A stretch of DNA of 6,509 bases from an uncultured Asticcacaulis sp. (GCA_946480125.1 CAMLIY010000176.1:1-6509), one strand, 5' to 3'; positions 1 through 6,129 are shown, counted from the first letter of the stretch. Notes: generated by a model not told the origin, from the letters alone. A program made the numbers and translations.

Positions 1-1514
1 ACCTGCTGCTGGCGGGCGGATCGATCCGCGCCGCCGGTCAGGTGCGGGCGCGTGGTGAAAACCGCCGTACGCGCTCCGACTGGATGAAGATCGAAAAAGA
101 ACGCGGCATTTCGGTGTCGTCCTCGGTGATGACCTTCGAGCACGATGGCAAGATGTTCAACCTGCTCGATACGCCGGGCCACGAGGACTTCTCGGAAGAC
201 ACCTACCGCACGCTCACCGCCGCCGATGCCGCCGTCATGGTGCTCGACGCTGCCAAGGGCATCGAGCCGCAGACCCTGAAACTGTTCGAGGTGTGTCGAC
301 TGCGCGATATCCCCATCATCACCTTCATCAACAAGATGGACCGCGAGGCCGAAGACGCCCTGGCCCTGCTCGATGAGGTGGCTTCAAAGCTGCAACTCGA
401 CCCGTCGCCGCTCTACTGGCCGGCCGGGTCCGGCAATCGGTTCAGGGGCATGATCGAGCTGAAAACGGGCCTGTTCTACCCCTTCACCAAACGCGACTCC
501 GGCGCTGAATACGACCAGGGCCACGATGATCCTGTGCCGGTCGATGAGGCCGTGGCCAAGGGCTGGCTTTCTGCCGACGAATTGCAGGAATTGAAGGACA
601 ATGCCGAACTGCTGGAAGGCGGATTCAAATCGTTTGATGAGGAAAGCTTCCTCGAAGGCCATATGACGCCGGTGATTTTCGGCTCGGCTTTGCGCCATTA
701 CGGCGTCAATCAGCTACTGGCCGCCATCGGTGGTTTCGCGCCGCCGCCGAAAGTGGTCAAGGCCTCGAAGGCCGGCGTCGATGCCACGGTCAATCCGACT
801 GACAAGGAAGTCACCGGCTTCGTTTTCAAGGTTCAGGCCAATATGGACCCGAACCACCGTGACCGCATTGCCATGCTGAAACTGACCTCGGGCAAGTTCC
901 AGCGCGGCATGAAGCTGAAGGTGCAGAACACCGGCAAGCAGCTTTCGGTCAATGCGCCGATAATGTTCTTCGCCTCGGACCGAGAACTGGCCGAGGATGC
1001 CTTTGGCGGCGATGTCATCGGCATACCCAACCATGGCGTTCTGCGCGTGGGCGACAGCCTGTCGGAAAGCGGCACGATCCGTTTCGCCGGCCTGCCCAAC
1101 TTCGCGCCGGAAATCCTCCAGCGCGTGCGCGTCAAAGATCCGCTCAAGGCCAAGCACCTGAAAAAGGCGCTGGAATCCCTGGCGGAAGAAGGCGTGACGC
1201 AATTGTTCCGTCCGTCGATCGGCTCGGATTTCATCGTAGGCGCCGTTGGTCAACTCCAGTTCGAGGTCATGGCCGATCGTCTGGCCAATGAATACGGACT
1301 GGAATGTATGTTCGAGCCAAGCCCTTACGCCGAAGCGCGCTGGCTCGGCGGCGATGCCGCCAAGATAGAGGATTTCGCCGGTAAGTACCGCGCGCAGATG
1401 GGCGCCGATATCGATGACGCGCCGGTCTTCCTCGGCAAGTCGGGCTGGGAGATCAATTACGTCTCCGAGCGCTTCCCGGATGTATCGTTCCAGCGGACGA
1501 AAGAGCGCGGCTAA
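1..1514 (+). CDS. prfC: Peptide chain release factor 3 (RF3), 5'-truncated by window edge
   Basis: RF3 is a cytoplasmic translational GTPase that removes RF1/RF2 from the ribosome after peptide release. The open frame runs in phase from base 3, so the gene continues past the left edge; the GTG at 42 is an internal codon, not the start. About 503 residues are visible. Compared with the ~529-residue E. coli protein as I remember it, roughly the first 30 residues are missing, including the P-loop. Visible motifs are the switch I stretch RGISVSSSVMTF, G3 DTPGHEDFSEDTYRTLTA (DTPGH at 168-182) and G4 NKMD (330-341). Further on come the domain II signature GFVFKVQANMDPNHRDR and the C-terminal stretch EEGVTQLFRPS...VGAVGQLQFEV. 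The frame ends at a TAA, with a hairpin right after it. The gene shows no internal frameshift and looks intact apart from the edge. HEDFSEDTYRT and the missing long domain IV separate it from EF-G. Confidence 0.97.
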   Translation, partial: LLLAGGSIRAAGQVRARGENRRTRSDWMKIEKERGISVSSSVMTFEHDGKMFNLLDTPGHEDFSEDTYRTLTAADAAVMVLDAAKGIEPQTLKLFEVCRLRDIPIITFINKMDREAEDALALLDEVASKLQLDPSPLYWPAGSGNRFRGMIELKTGLFYPFTKRDSGAEYDQGHDDPVPVDEAVAKGWLSADELQELKDNAELLEGGFKSFDEESFLEGHMTPVIFGSALRHYGVNQLLAAIGGFAPPPKVVKASKAGVDATVNPTDKEVTGFVFKVQANMDPNHRDRIAMLKLTSGKFQRGMKLKVQNTGKQLSVNAPIMFFASDRELAEDAFGGDVIGIPNHGVLRVGDSLSESGTIRFAGLPNFAPEILQRVRVKDPLKAKHLKKALESLAEEGVTQLFRPSIGSDFIVGAVGQLQFEVMADRLANEYGLECMFEPSPYAEARWLGGDAAKIEDFAGKYRAQMGADIDDAPVFLGKSGWEINYVSERFPDVSFQRTKERG

Positions 1515-1516
1515 TT

Positions 1517-1538
1517 CTTCCGTCTCATGTGATGGAAG
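1517..1538 (+). terminator. Hairpin just after prfC, weak terminator candidate
   Basis: CTTCCGTC (1517-1524) pairs with GATGGAAG (1531-1538), with one G-U pair and a six-base loop, two bases after the prfC stop. What follows is GTGTTTGCG, so there is no proper T-run. It may be a weak intrinsic terminator or a 3'-end stabilising hairpin; the position supports a 3'-end role more than the sequence does. Confidence 0.35.
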
Positions 1539-1556
1539 GTGTTTGCGTCGGCTTGT

Positions 1557-1591
1557 GAATATGTCATAACTTGTCAAAATTGATCATATTC
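1557..1591. promoter_or_regulatory. Interrupted dyad upstream of the GH53 gene
   Basis: GAATATG (1557-1563) and CATATTC (1585-1591) are perfect inverted arms, 21 bases apart. TCA after the left arm also matches TGA before the right arm if one base is bulged. The dyad lies in the A+T-rich 91-base gap between prfC and the GH53 gene, ending five bases before the ribosome binding site. It could be an operator or a leader hairpin. Arms of this length are expected by chance several times in a window this size, so only the position gives it weight. I found no convincing -35/-10 pair here. Confidence 0.25.
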
Positions 1592-1595
1592 AAGC

Positions 1596-1599
1596 AGGA
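1596..1599 (+). promoter_or_regulatory. Ribosome binding site of the GH53 gene
   Basis: AGGA six bases before the ATG at 1606 fixes the start of the galactanase. It also places the twin arginines at residues 6-7, as expected for a Tat signal. Confidence 0.7.
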
Positions 1600-1605
1600 T
1601 TTCGC

Positions 1606-2790
1606 ATGACCTCTATCAATCGCCGCCATCTCGGACTGGGTGCTTTAGGTTTGGGCACCCTAGGTTTGGGGGCTGCCGCGAAGGCCGCAAGGCCTTGGCC
1701 CTATCTGATCGGCGCCGATGTCTCGTGGCTGCCGCAGGATGAGGCCGATGGCGCTGTTTATTTCGACAACGGCGTGCAGAAAGACCCGCTGGCCATACTG
1801 AAAGACGCCGGCTTCAACGCCCTGAAACTGCGCGTCTTCGTCGATCCGCAAAACGGCTATTCCAAGCGTGCGCCTGAGCGCAAATGGTGCGGCATCGAAC
1901 AGTCGGTCGCCTTTGGTCGTCGCATCAAGGCCGCCGGTTTTCACCTCAGCCTGACCTTTCATTACAGCGATACCTGGGCCGATCCGGAGCACCAGAACAA
2001 GCCGGCGGCCTGGAAAGACCTGCCGTTTTCCGGCCTGGTCGATGCCGTTCATAAACATACGGTCGATAGCCTGACCGCGCTGAAAAACGGCGATGCCGCG
2101 CCTGATCTGGTGCTGATCGGCAATGAAACGACCTTTGGCATGTTATGGCCCGATGGCGCCATCGCCATGCCCGTGCCGACCGGCAATCCGCAAACAGACG
2201 CCAATCACCGCAATCAGCCGGCCGGCGGCAGTTTCGATAATTTCGCCACCCTGCTGAAGGCCGGTCTCGCCGGGGTGCATGAGGTTTTGCCGGGCGCCAA
2301 GACCGCCGTGCATAATCACCTCGGCCGCCACTGGCCCATCGTGCAGTACTGGATGGATAATCTGATCCGGCGCGGTGTCCGCTTCGACGCCACCGGCTTT
2401 TCCTGTTACCAGCAGGCGCAGGAGGGCGACTGGCAGCGCACCTTTACCGAATTCAGCCAACGCTATCCCGATCACGGCTTTTTCGCCGCCGAATATTCTT
2501 CGCGCAAGCGCTATCTCAACGATCTGGTGCAGGGTTATCCCCACGGCTGGGGCGCCTATATCTGGGAGCCGACCCGGCATCAGGAGGCGATTTTCGATCA
2601 GGACGGCCATAATGCCGGTGAGGGGGCGCGGCCGAACCTGCTGTCACAAGGCGTAAATGCCGCCGAGGCGCCGGGCGCCGCGCCTGCGCCGGCCATGCGG
2701 CAGCCCTTAACCCATGGCGGCCGCTATGACGCCAATGGGTTCCTCGATATCTATCGCCAGATGGCCAGGGACTATGCCGGCAAGGCGTAG
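1606..2790 (+). CDS. GH53 arabinogalactan endo-beta-1,4-galactanase-like protein with Tat-type signal
   Basis: Family GH53 enzymes cleave beta-1,4-galactan, the side chains of type I arabinogalactan and pectin, outside the cytoplasm with retention of configuration. The 394-residue protein starts with a Tat-like signal: NRRHLGL at 5-11, a Gly/Leu core to ~22, then AAAKAA with probable cleavage near residue 27 or 28. The barrel follows: GADVSW (36-41), LRVFVDP (75-81), TFHYSDTWADP (117-127), IGNET (171-175) with probable acid/base Glu174, GMLWPDG (178-184), and probable nucleophile Glu296 in FFAAEYSS. The C-terminal WEPTRH fits the family's usual Trp-Glu-Pro ending. Two family blocks are altered: the usual HLDNG-type loop reads HNHLGRHW (236-243), and the usual SYYP reads SCYQQ (266-270). 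Substrate range may therefore differ. No transporter, TonB receptor or other glycosidase is adjacent. The gene probably has its own promoter in the 91-base gap after prfC, and its last 19 bases overlap the lysR 3' end. The family call is firm; the exact substrate is inferred. Confidence 0.9.
   Translation: MTSINRRHLGLGALGLGTLGLGAAAKAARPWPYLIGADVSWLPQDEADGAVYFDNGVQKDPLAILKDAGFNALKLRVFVDPQNGYSKRAPERKWCGIEQSVAFGRRIKAAGFHLSLTFHYSDTWADPEHQNKPAAWKDLPFSGLVDAVHKHTVDSLTALKNGDAAPDLVLIGNETTFGMLWPDGAIAMPVPTGNPQTDANHRNQPAGGSFDNFATLLKAGLAGVHEVLPGAKTAVHNHLGRHWPIVQYWMDNLIRRGVRFDATGFSCYQQAQEGDWQRTFTEFSQRYPDHGFFAAEYSSRKRYLNDLVQGYPHGWGAYIWEPTRHQEAIFDQDGHNAGEGARPNLLSQGVNAAEAPGAAPAPAMRQPLTHGGRYDANGFLDIYRQMARDYAGKA
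1627..1671 (+). repeat. Three tandem 15-bp units in the signal-peptide core
   Basis: Residues 8-22 of the GH53 protein read HLGLG-ALGLG-TLGLG, a pentapeptide repeated three times. At DNA level TAGGTTTGGG occurs at 1646-1655 and again at 1661-1670, exactly 15 bases apart; the first unit has diverged. The repeat forms most of the hydrophobic core. It uses TTA and CTA leucine codons that look rare in this GC-rich neighbourhood, which points to recent duplication. Confidence 0.6.
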
Positions 2791-3689
2791 GTTTGTTTCC
2801 GCGTTTCGCGCACGAAATCGATAAAGGCCCTCAGTCCGGCGCGCATCTGGCGATGGGGCGGATAATAGAGGCACAGGCCCGGATAGGGCGGCGTAAATTC
2901 GGTCAGCACCCGCACAAGCCGGCCTTTGGCAATCGGTTCGGCGACCACGGCGTCGCTGATATAGGCCAGGCCGGGTCCGGCGAGGGCGGCCTCCAGCATC
3001 AGGCTGTCGGTATTCAGGGTCAGCCGGCCGGGCACATCGATGGCGATTTCCTCACCCCGGACTTCGAATTCCCAGCGGTAAAGCGTACCGCTTGGCAGGC
3101 GGCGGCGAATGCAGTTATGCGCCGCCAGGTCGGCCGGACTGCCCGGTGGCGGATTGGCCTTGAAATAGGCCGGTGAGCCGACCACGGCCCAGCTGATCTC
3201 CGGCCCGAACGCCACGGCCACCATGTCCTGCGGCACCACCTCGGCCAGGCGCAGGCCGAGATCAAACCCTTCGGCCACGATATCGATATTGCGGCCTTCG
3301 GCGACCAGATCGATCGCCATGTCGGGATACCGTTCCAGAAAAGCAAGGACGACCGGGGCGATGCGGGCGGCGGCGCGTTCGGAGGCATTGAGCCGCAACA
3401 GCCCCGATGGCGTGTCGCGCAGCGCATTGACGTCCTCCATGGCGCCGGAAATTTCATGCAGGGCCGGCCTGACCCGCATCAGGAATTGCTCGCCGGCCTG
3501 ACTGAGAGAGACGCTGCGTGTGGTGCGGTTGAACAGGCGCACGCCCAGCCGCTGTTCCAGCGTGGCGACGGCGTGACTGAGGGCTGAGGGGGACATATCC
3601 AGTTCGCGTGCGGCGCGGCGGAAGCTGTTGTGAGTGGCGACTGTCACCACGGCGTGAAGTTCGAACAGTCCCGAATTGCGAAAGGCCAT
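2772..3689 (-). CDS. LysR-family transcriptional regulator
   Basis: This is a DNA-binding regulator of the LysR family, 305 residues, the usual family length. The N-terminal winged helix-turn-helix spans about residues 8-66 and contains SFRRAARELDMSPSALSHAV, then LEQRLGVRLFNRTTRSVSLSQAG. A linker helix leads to a two-lobed effector-binding domain from about residue 94 (SGLLRLNAS) to ~297, of the type common in CrgA/DsdC-like members. The start at 3689 is chosen because it places the helix-turn-helix at the canonical distance and has AGGA nine bases upstream. A longer frame reaching 4031 would run through the divergent gene and adds no family sequence. The SDR-AKR pair is transcribed away from it across a 100-base gap, so it probably controls that operon and itself. 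Its effector cannot be read from the sequence. Its stop lies inside the GH53 gene. Confidence 0.95.
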   Translation of the reverse strand: MAFRNSGLFELHAVVTVATHNSFRRAARELDMSPSALSHAVATLEQRLGVRLFNRTTRSVSLSQAGEQFLMRVRPALHEISGAMEDVNALRDTPSGLLRLNASERAAARIAPVVLAFLERYPDMAIDLVAEGRNIDIVAEGFDLGLRLAEVVPQDMVAVAFGPEISWAVVGSPAYFKANPPPGSPADLAAHNCIRRRLPSGTLYRWEFEVRGEEIAIDVPGRLTLNTDSLMLEAALAGPGLAYISDAVVAEPIAKGRLVRVLTEFTPPYPGLCLYYPPHRQMRAGLRAFIDFVRETRKQTYALPA

Positions 3690-3789
3690 TGTGCGAAATC
3701 CTGCATTAGCTTGTGCCAGATAGTGCGTCTTATTCAACCAATCATTTATCCCTATTTTAGCGGATGAGCAATCAAGAGAGGGTTCCATC
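3690..3789. promoter_or_regulatory. Divergent lysR / SDR intergenic control region
   Basis: This 100-base gap between the divergent genes is where a LysR protein would bind. It is A+T-rich around 3730-3760. TATTTT (3753-3758) is a possible -10 for the SDR operon, but its -35 partner (around 3731-3736) is poor. ATT and AAT half-sites at 3732-3742 hint at a small dyad, and I could not settle on one T-N11-A box. The region call rests mainly on gene layout. Confidence 0.45.
3776..3782 (+). promoter_or_regulatory. Ribosome binding site of the SDR gene
   Basis: GAGAGGG ends seven bases before the ATG at 3790. It is a strong Shine-Dalgarno site that fixes the start ahead of the glycine-rich NAD(P) motif. 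Confidence 0.75.
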
Positions 3790-4620
3790 ATGAGCAAGAT
3801 CATTCTGATCACCGGCGTATCCACCGGCTTCGGCCGCGCCATCGCCGAAGCGGCCCTGTCCGCCGGCCATACCGTCATCGGCACCGTGCGCAAGCCGGAT
3901 GACGCCGCTGCCTTCGAAGCCCTGGATGCCAGGGCCCATGCCCGCCAACTGGACGTCACCGATACAAAGGCGATCGCGCCCCTGATCGCCGAGATCGAAG
4001 GCGCGATCGGCGGCATAGACGTGCTGGTCAATAATGCCGGTTATGGCAGCGAGGGCATACTGGAAGAGACGCCGCTCGACGAGGTTCGCCGTCAGTTCGA
4101 GGTCAATGTCTTCGGGCCGGTGGCGATGATCCAGGGGGTTCTGCCCTATATGCGGGCGCGCAAGTCGGGCCATATCATCAACATCACCTCTATGGGCGGT
4201 TTCATCACCTTGCCGGGCATCAGCGTCTATCACGGCTCGAAATTCGCCCTGGAAGGCTTGGGCGAGTCGCTCGGCAAAGAACTGGCACCGCTGGGCATCA
4301 GGGTCACAAATGTCGAGCCGGGCGGTTTCCGCACCGACTGGGCCGGCCGGTCAATGACGCGGACGCCGCGCTCGATCGCCGATTACGATGCGGTGATGGA
4401 CGGCATCCGCGAACGCCGCCAAGGCTATCATGGCCATCAGGTCGGCGATCCGGCCAAACTGGGCCGCGCGGTGGTGGAAATGATTGCAAATGCCAATCCG
4501 CCGGTTCATCTGTTGCTGGGCAGCGACAGCCTGCGGCTCGTCCGTGAAAAATTGGCAGGCCTGCAGGCGGAAATTGACGCCAATGAACATATAACCCTGT
4601 CGACGGATTACGAGGATTAA
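3790..4620 (+). CDS. Short-chain dehydrogenase/reductase (classical SDR), NADP(H)-type
   Basis: This is a cytoplasmic NAD(P)H-dependent oxidoreductase of 276 residues with a complete classical SDR signature. The Rossmann glycine motif TGVSTGFGR lies at 8-16, NNAG at 81-84 and the structural Asn at 106. The catalytic residues are Ser134 (NITS), Tyr147 and Lys151 (YHGSK), followed by PGGFRTDW at 177-184. Arg34-Lys35 right after the second strand suggests NADPH preference, as in related SDRs; that is an inference. The layout resembles the 17-beta-hydroxysteroid/retinol-dehydrogenase-like branch, whose bacterial members are mostly uncharacterised. It is the first gene of a two-gene operon: the aldo/keto reductase start follows its stop by one base, and that gene's ribosome binding site lies inside this gene's last codons. 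The substrate is unknown, probably a ketone, aldehyde or secondary alcohol. Confidence 0.95.
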   Translation: MSKIILITGVSTGFGRAIAEAALSAGHTVIGTVRKPDDAAAFEALDARAHARQLDVTDTKAIAPLIAEIEGAIGGIDVLVNNAGYGSEGILEETPLDEVRRQFEVNVFGPVAMIQGVLPYMRARKSGHIINITSMGGFITLPGISVYHGSKFALEGLGESLGKELAPLGIRVTNVEPGGFRTDWAGRSMTRTPRSIADYDAVMDGIRERRQGYHGHQVGDPAKLGRAVVEMIANANPPVHLLLGSDSLRLVREKLAGLQAEIDANEHITLSTDYED

Positions 4621-4621
4621 G

Positions 4622-5458
4622 ATGAGCACGTTCAAAATCGGCGGGGACATCGAAGTGAACCGCCTGGGCTATGGCGCCATGCGGATTACCGGACGCGGCG
4701 TCTGGGGCGAACCGGCGGATCGTGACGAGGCCCTGCGCACCCTGAAGCACCTGCCGGAGCTGGGCGTTAATTTCATCGATACCGCCGATTCCTACGGTCC
4801 GGAGGTGTCGGAAAAGCTGATCCGTGAGGCGCTTTATCCTTATGACGGTCTGCTGATCGCCACTAAGGCGGGCTTCCAGCGTTCCGGGCCTGATCGCTGG
4901 ACGATGAATGGCCGGCCGGATTACCTGATCCGGCAGGCGCACCGCAGCCGGGAACTTCTGGGTGTCGAGCAGATCGGCCTGTGGCAGCTTCACCGCATCG
5001 ATCCGCGCGTGCCGGCCGATGAACAGTTCGCGGCGGTGAAATCTCTGCTTGATGAGGGGGTGATCCGCCATGCCGGCCTGAGCGAGGTGTCGGTGGCCGA
5101 TATTGAAGCGGCGCGCCAGGTCTTTCCGGTGACGACCGTGCAGAACCATTATAATCTCGTCAATCGTCAGTACGAGGATGTTTTGGATTATTGCGAGGCC
5201 AATGGCATCGGCTTCATTCCGTGGTATCCGCTGGCCGCCGGCGACCTGGCGCAAAGCGGTGGTCCGCTCGATCATATCGCCCGGCTGCACAAGGCCACGC
5301 CGTCTCAAATCGCCCTGGCGTGGATGCTGAAACGGTCGCCGGTGATCCTGCCGATACCGGGCACGTCGAAGGTCAGGCATCTGGAAGAGAATGTGGCGGC
5401 GGCGCAGATCGTGTTGTCGGATGAGGAGTTCGCTGCGCTGGATAAGGCGGGGCGATAA
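4622..5458 (+). CDS. Aldo/keto reductase, PdxI (YdbC)-like
   Basis: This is an NADPH-dependent TIM-barrel oxidoreductase of 278 residues. The full aldo/keto reductase tetrad is present: Asp53 and Tyr58 ([15 protein letters not shown]), Lys82 (IATKAG) and His124 (WQLHRID). The cofactor loop [17 protein letters not shown] is near the C-terminus. The opening [18 protein letters not shown] and the REALYPY segment resemble E. coli YdbC/PdxI, a pyridoxal reductase. Resemblance from memory does not prove the same substrate, so no symbol is given. The start is supported by GAGGA (4612-4616) five bases upstream, inside the SDR gene. One base separates the two genes, so they are almost certainly co-transcribed and translationally linked. 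The pair may act on related carbonyl compounds under the neighbouring LysR regulator. No T-rich terminator follows the stop, only an imperfect hairpin (5464-5486). Confidence 0.95.
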   Translation: MSTFKIGGDIEVNRLGYGAMRITGRGVWGEPADRDEALRTLKHLPELGVNFIDTADSYGPEVSEKLIREALYPYDGLLIATKAGFQRSGPDRWTMNGRPDYLIRQAHRSRELLGVEQIGLWQLHRIDPRVPADEQFAAVKSLLDEGVIRHAGLSEVSVADIEAARQVFPVTTVQNHYNLVNRQYEDVLDYCEANGIGFIPWYPLAAGDLAQSGGPLDHIARLHKATPSQIALAWMLKRSPVILPIPGTSKVRHLEENVAAAQIVLSDEEFAALDKAGR

Positions 5459-5481
5459 CACCTGTTAGTGGATACAATCAC

Positions 5482-5489
5482 TTAACCAT
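5482..5489 (+). promoter_or_regulatory. Possible CtrA half-site (TTAACCAT)
   Basis: TTAACCAT matches the half-site I associate with the alphaproteobacterial cell-cycle regulator CtrA. A second TTAA lies nine bases on (5495-5498); the classical full site has about seven between halves, so this is not a full match. It sits in the A+T-rich gap between the aldo/keto reductase and brnT. An exact 8-mer has roughly a one-in-five chance of turning up in a window this long. Confidence 0.2.
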
Positions 5490-5556
5490 TTGAATTAAAA
5501 CATATGCCTATAGCCTTGAACGGTCTTTAAAATGGAACCGCCTTTCATATCTCGCA

Positions 5557-5585
5557 TTGACCTCCATGACTTTTTGTAGTAACAA
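5557..5585 (+). promoter_or_regulatory. Candidate brnTA promoter, possibly giving a leaderless mRNA
   Basis: TTGACC (5557-5562) is a good -35 match. Seventeen bases on, TAACAA (5580-5585) is a weak -10. Transcription from this pair would begin at about the brnT ATG (5592), which would explain why no ribosome binding site precedes it. An alternative -10, TAAAAT (5528-5533), lies upstream without a clear -35 and would instead give a leader containing the hairpin. Confidence 0.3.
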
Positions 5586-5600
5586 AAAATCATGGAGGTC
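5559..5600. repeat. Near-perfect inverted repeat spanning the brnT start codon
   Basis: The 19-base left arm (5559-5577, starting GACCTCCATGA) pairs with the right arm (5582-5600, ending TCATGGAGGTC). There are 18 matches and one mismatch (C5570 against A5589) around a four-base centre AGTA. The brnT ATG (5592-5594) is inside the right arm. As DNA this is a strong candidate operator for BrnA or the BrnT-BrnA complex, since such modules repress themselves. As RNA, if transcription starts upstream, it would bury the start codon in a stem. It lacks a trailing T-run on either strand, so it is not an intrinsic terminator. Confidence 0.85.
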
Positions 5601-5858
5601 GCGTATGATGCCGCAAAAGATTTGGTCAACCAGGAGAAGCACGGTTGCTCCTTAAAGCTGGCTGAATCGATGGAATGGGAAGCTGCGATGATTGCAGTCG
5701 ATGACCGCAAGGCATATGGCGAACTAAGATATGGCGCCTTAGGTTATATCGGTCATCGCATTTATTACGCTGTCTTCACCGTTCGAGATGAAAAAATCAG
5801 AATGATAAGCTTGCGTAAAGCGAATAAAAGAGAGGTCAAAAAATATGCCCAAACTTAA
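5592..5858 (+). CDS. brnT: BrnT-family toxin (RelE-fold ribonuclease) of a type II TA pair
   Basis: BrnT toxins are small RelE-like ribonucleases that stop translation and are neutralised by BrnA. This 88-residue protein has the family layout: an opening YDAAKDLVNQEKHGCSL (residues 5-21, with the conserved KHG), a central strand region GYIGHRIYYAVFTVRDEK, and the C-terminal signature IRMISLRKANKREVKKY (69-85). The start at 5592 is the only possible one near the family N-terminus, because an in-frame TAA stands at 5580-5582. No Shine-Dalgarno sequence precedes it, the ATG lies in a long inverted repeat, and GGAGG occurs just after it. The gene overlaps brnA by 14 bases, so the two are translationally coupled. 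The coding region is poor in G+C: 22 of 60 bases at 5761-5820, against 40 of 60 at 4981-5040 in the aldo/keto reductase. That fits acquisition by transfer. It appears intact. Confidence 0.92.
   Translation: MEVAYDAAKDLVNQEKHGCSLKLAESMEWEAAMIAVDDRKAYGELRYGALGYIGHRIYYAVFTVRDEKIRMISLRKANKREVKKYAQT
5831..5835 (+). promoter_or_regulatory. Ribosome binding site of brnA
   Basis: AGAGG within the end of brnT lies nine bases before the brnA ATG at 5845. Unlike brnT, the antitoxin therefore has a normal initiation signal, which would favour antitoxin over toxin synthesis from one mRNA. Confidence 0.65.
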
Positions 5859-6129
5859 GCATGGAACGCTCATTCCGACCGATAAAGAAGATATGGAAAT
5901 TACGGCGGCGGCGCTGAATGATCCTGATGCGCAGCCATTGAGCGATGAACAGTTTGCACGGATGAAACCTTTCAAGAGTGTGTTTGGAAGGCCGAAAGCC
6001 GCTGTCACTAAAATATCGACCACCGTTAGGTTTGACCCTGATATTCTGGATTATTTCAAATCAACGGGTGCGGGTTGGCAATCCAGAATGAATGACGCAC
6101 TCAAACAGTGGGTGCATGAGCACAAATAA
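5845..6129 (+). CDS. brnA: BrnA-family antitoxin with ribbon-helix-helix domain
   Basis: This is the cognate antitoxin of BrnT, 94 residues. The N-terminal half (GTLIPTDKEDMEITAAALNDPDAQPLSDEQFARMKP in sequence, residues 7-42) matches the acidic toxin-binding part of the family. Residues 57-90 form a ribbon-helix-helix DNA-binding domain: the strand STTVRFDP, then DILDYFKSTGAGWQSRMNDALKQWV, with the hallmark G-x-GWQ-x-R-x-N. The family binds and represses its own promoter as a dimer or with the toxin, so the inverted repeat at 5559-5600 is the obvious target; this is inferred. The start overlaps the last 14 bases of brnT and has its own ribosome binding site. No terminator is evident right after the stop. 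The toxin-first gene order is normal for this family. Confidence 0.93.
   Translation: MPKLKHGTLIPTDKEDMEITAAALNDPDAQPLSDEQFARMKPFKSVFGRPKAAVTKISTTVRFDPDILDYFKSTGAGWQSRMNDALKQWVHEHK

Noticed and set aside
714..1577. Long minus-strand frame antisense to prfC
   Set aside because: It mirrors the codon bias of prfC, shows no recognisable domain, and overlaps a gene with conserved motifs throughout.
3690..4031. N-terminal extension of the lysR frame to 4031 (114 extra residues)
   Set aside because: It runs antisense through the 5' end of a clearly real SDR gene, lacks family sequence, and the ATG at 3689 gives a standard LysR length with a ribosome binding site.
4304..5461. Long minus-strand frame antisense to the SDR and AKR genes
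   Set aside because: It spans two well-supported genes, and its sequence is Arg/His/Pro-rich as expected of a GC-rich antisense shadow.
5464..5486. GTTAGTG / CACTTAAC imperfect hairpin as a terminator after the AKR gene
   Set aside because: The stem is short with a bulge and is not followed by T residues.
5559..5600. Inverted repeat as a terminator for the aldo/keto reductase operon
   Set aside because: No T-run follows the stem on either strand and the right arm contains the brnT start codon, so an operator or translation-control role fits better.
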